Source: Williamsia serinedens (lineage in GTDB: Bacteria > Actinomycetota > Actinomycetes > Mycobacteriales > Mycobacteriaceae). From it: 64,000 nt of DNA. The stretch spans positions 62,001-126,000 of the forward strand of contig NZ_JAMTCG010000002.1 in NCBI RefSeq assembly GCF_024171725.1, read 5' to 3'. Below, piece by piece: positions 61,849-64,000 of the stretch. Within the stretch, counting starts at the first letter, position 1; each line of letters starts with the position of its first letter. The notes under the pieces are model-generated. The model made no database searches. It saw only the letters and a program-made list of their open reading frames with translations, and was not told the origin of the DNA. The translations under genes were made by a program, and so were the position numbers.

Positions 61849-62622
61849 GTGTGGCGTGTGGTTGCCCCCGGACTCGCGCGGCTGGCCCGTCGGGCGACGC
61901 TCCGACGCGCGGCGGGGCTGCTGAACGACTTCCGGTACGAGCAGCCCGACCCCGACCGCTTCTACTCGGCACTCGCCCGTGACTCCGTCGAGCTGATCGG
62001 CGATCTGCATCCCGACGGGTTGTCGGGGGCCGGTGTGCTCGATGTCGGCGGCGGTCCCGGCTACTTCGCCGACGGGTTCGCCGCCCGCGGCGCGCACTAC
62101 GTCTCCGCCGAACCCGATCCGGCCGAGCTGCACGCGGCGGGGCTCCCGCATCGCGCGACGGTCCGCGCGTCCGGCATGGCGTTGCCGTTCGCGGACGGCG
62201 CGTTCGACGTGGTGTTCTCGTCGAACGTCGTCGAGCACGTGTCCGATCCGTGGCGGATGTGCGCCGAGATGCTGCGCGTGACGCGGCCCGGCGGCACGAC
62301 GGTCATCAGCTACACGCTCTGGTACGGCCCGTTCGGCGGGCACGAGATGGGGCTGACCCACTACCTCGGCGGGCACCGTGCAGCGCGGATGTACACCCGG
62401 CGCCACGGTCATCCGCCGAAGAACCTTTTCGGCACCAGCCTCTTTCGGGTCACTGCCGCCGACGGGCTGCGCTGGGCGCGGTCGGTTCCGTCGTCGGAGG
62501 CTGTGCTCATCGGCGCGTTCCCGCGCTACCTGCCGTCCTGGATGTGGTGGGTCATGCGCGTCCCTGGTCTTCGAGAACTGTTGGGCAGCAACCTCGTTCT
62601 CGTTTTCCGTAGAGCCGGCTGA
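61849..62622 (+). CDS. SAM-dependent methyltransferase (class I)
   Basis: A 257-residue Methyltransf_11-type protein; start GTG at 61849 or 61858. SAM-binding motif I VLDVGGGPGYFADGFAARG near residue 63, acidic SAEPDPAEL after it, and motif FDVVFSSNVVEHVSDPWRMCAEMLRVTRPGG near 122-150. Divergent from the GT4 gene, 14 bases apart, as Rv0224c is from Rv0225 (from memory). Probably modifies a sugar or lipid of the same pathway. The 20-nt repeat array begins one base after its stop. Confidence 0.85.
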   Translation: MWRVVAPGLARLARRATLRRAAGLLNDFRYEQPDPDRFYSALARDSVELIGDLHPDGLSGAGVLDVGGGPGYFADGFAARGAHYVSAEPDPAELHAAGLPHRATVRASGMALPFADGAFDVVFSSNVVEHVSDPWRMCAEMLRVTRPGGTTVISYTLWYGPFGGHEMGLTHYLGGHRAARMYTRRHGHPPKNLFGTSLFRVTAADGLRWARSVPSSEAVLIGAFPRYLPSWMWWVMRVPGLRELLGSNLVLVFRRAG

Positions 62623-62766
62623 CGCTCCACATCCAGGGTTGCCGCTCCGGTTGTGGGGTCGGCGCTCCACATTCATGATTCGCGCTCCACATCCAGGGTT
62701 CGCGCTCCGGATTTTCGAGGACGCTCCGGATGTATCCGGAGCGTCCTCGAATATGTGGAGCGTCAA
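62623..62766. repeat. 20-nt tandem repeat with 18-bp terminal hairpin, copy 2
   Basis: CGCTCC begins at 62623, 62643, 62663, 62683, 62703 and 62722 (periods 20,20,20,20,19). Units vary after CGCTCC: ACATCCAGGGTT appears twice exactly (62628, 62688). The last unit enters a perfect inverted repeat TTCGAGGACGCTCCGGAT (62714-62731) against 62734-62751, followed by an inverted GGAGCG unit. The following bases to 62869 show no further structure that I can see. Confidence 0.9.
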
Positions 62767-62869
62767 CGGTGCCGGGGCAGTGACGCCGATGCGCGACGCA
62801 ACGCCTGGTTGTCCACAGGGCGAGTTCGGGCCTCCGTTCTTGTCGGTGGCCGCCTGTACGATCGAACGC

Positions 62870-64000
62870 ATGAGCGACACGGCCACCGCCTTCGACACCT
62901 CCGGTGTGGTGGCGTCGCTGGCTGCCGACGACAAGCACTCCGCGGCTGAGCTCGTCGAGGTGTTGTCGCATTGCCGGTCCATCACCGCCTCCGCCGACTA
63001 TCGGATGATCTGTGCTGCGTCGCTGATCCACGACGAGCGCTGCGAGGACTACCTGGTCGAGGTCGCCGCCCACGATTCCGGTGAACGTGCCTCGGTCGAC
63101 GAGCTGATGGCCGCGGGGATGGACCACCTCGCCGGGCGGGATCCGCGCGCCGAGTACGGCCCCGACGGGTTGGAGCGGGCGACCGCCGAAGTCGGTGCCG
63201 TCCTCAACGTGCCCGCCGCGAAGGCGCGGGAGATCATCACCGCCGGTGACACCGCGCGGTACCGGCTGGTCTTCACCGGCCAAGCCCTCGCCGTGGGACG
63301 CATCGACCTGGCCGGGTTCCTGCTCATCTGCACCCGCACCAAGCTGGTCGTCGACCCAGAGCTGGTGAAAATCCTCGACACCCACATCGCCCAAGCCCTG
63401 TTCGACCGGCCACCCCTGTCCCGGGCACGCCTCGGCGCGATGGTCGACGCCATCGTCGCCACCATCGACCCCGACGCCCTGCTGCGCCGCAAAGAACGCG
63501 CTGCCGCCGACCGGGACGTCACCATCCGCCCCGACCGCTTCCAACCCGGTGCCTCCCGGGTGTCGGCGTCCCTGCCGATGACCGACGCCGCCGCCATCGA
63601 CGCCCGGCTCACCGCCATGGCCGCCTCCGTACACACCGGTGATCCTCGAACCCGCGCGCAGCGCCGCGCCGACGCCCTCATCGCCCTCGCCGCCGGAGTG
63701 GATCACCTGGTCTGCGGCTGCGACACCTGCACCGCCGCGACCGATATCGATCCCGGCACCGACATCGATGTCGATGTCGAGAACGACGTGGACATCGACG
63801 CGACCGTGGAGCTTGCGCCCGTCGTCGACGAGCCTGCACCGATGAGTGAGCCGTCCGCGCCGCAGCCGATCGCACCGCCCGTCACGGCGGCGCAGCCCTT
63901 CTTCCACATCGTGGTCAACCTGTCGACGCTGCTCGGTCTGGACGACCAACCCGGCTACCTCGACGGCCGCGGGATCATCGACGCCGACACCATGCGCGCC
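62870..64000 (+). CDS. DUF222 / 13E12 repeat family protein (3' end outside window)
   Basis: 377 codons from ATG 62870, still open at the window end. DUF222 segments: AAELVEVLSHCRSITASADYRM near the start, VPAAKAREIITAGDTARYRLV with a helical set to about residue 250, and LPMTDAAAIDARLTAMA. The usual family ends in an HNH nuclease domain, which would lie beyond base 64000. An unusual acidic stretch (DIDPGTDIDVDVENDVDID) lies near residue 300 between CGCDTC and the FFHIVVNLSTLLGLDDQPGYLDG region. Probably a mobile or repeated family member, which often occurs in many copies per genome. Confidence 0.9.
   Translation, partial: MSDTATAFDTSGVVASLAADDKHSAAELVEVLSHCRSITASADYRMICAASLIHDERCEDYLVEVAAHDSGERASVDELMAAGMDHLAGRDPRAEYGPDGLERATAEVGAVLNVPAAKAREIITAGDTARYRLVFTGQALAVGRIDLAGFLLICTRTKLVVDPELVKILDTHIAQALFDRPPLSRARLGAMVDAIVATIDPDALLRRKERAAADRDVTIRPDRFQPGASRVSASLPMTDAAAIDARLTAMAASVHTGDPRTRAQRRADALIALAAGVDHLVCGCDTCTAATDIDPGTDIDVDVENDVDIDATVELAPVVDEPAPMSEPSAPQPIAPPVTAAQPFFHIVVNLSTLLGLDDQPGYLDGRGIIDADTMRA

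Noticed and set aside
62623-62766. CRISPR-like array
   Set aside because: The 20-nt units are contiguous with no unique spacers, and there are no cas genes.

Overview
The window is high-GC DNA typical of a mycolic-acid-containing actinobacterium (Mycobacteriales; Gordonia, Williamsia or a close relative is my guess, not proven). The basis is an aftD arabinofuranosyltransferase gene with its DUF2613 neighbour, a DUF3068 protein, two MmpL-type transporters, a fadA2/fabG4/htdX locus, IdeR-type iron boxes and a DUF222 (13E12-like) gene. I see no rRNA, tRNA, CRISPR array or insertion sequence.

Positions 1-17.1 kb hold an iron-regulated siderophore locus. On the minus strand run mbtH, two half-size ABC exporters and a giant NRPS that leaves the window at base 1; a formyltransferase is divergent. 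The visible NRPS order is A-T-E / C-A-T / C-A-T-E / C. By manual alignment the A-domain pockets read DINYWGGIGK (formyl-hydroxyornithine), a beta-alanine-like pocket with Asp shifted by one position, and DMENLGLINK (hydroxyornithine). This matches the first three residues of exochelin MS (D-fhOrn, beta-Ala, D-hOrn). A ferric-siderophore uptake operon (SIP, FepD, FepG, FepC) lies at 23.1-27.0 kb.

Positions 17.1-23.1 kb carry small membrane proteins (two PLDc_N paralogs), a TetR/MFS efflux pair, an ECF41 sigma factor with its oxidoreductase and a matching promoter, and a DksA/TraR zinc-finger protein.

Positions 27.1-45.3 kb resemble, from memory, the M. tuberculosis Rv0236c-Rv0243 neighbourhood: fadA2 divergent from fabG4-htdX, then TetR regulators, an LpqI/NagZ-type lipoprotein, DUF2613 and aftD. 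Interposed are a CsbD/LEA-like protein, a GT2, AraC/VOC, MarR/MmpL and an SDR. One TetR (37.2-37.8 kb) has an operator-like palindrome identical in design to the one in the fadA2/fabG4 divergent promoter.

Positions 45.1-62.6 kb resemble Rv0224c-Rv0228: membrane acyltransferase, DUF3068, flippase, GT-C-like membrane protein, GT4 and methyltransferase, probably an envelope glycan set. Interspersed are an MmpL/TetR pair, SRPBCC, an SQR-like flavoprotein, a lipoprotein, and an M24/LLM/SDR operon with a divergent XRE regulator. Two copies of a 20-nt tandem repeat ending in a long hairpin occur at 31.0 and 62.7 kb. A DUF222 gene runs off the right end.
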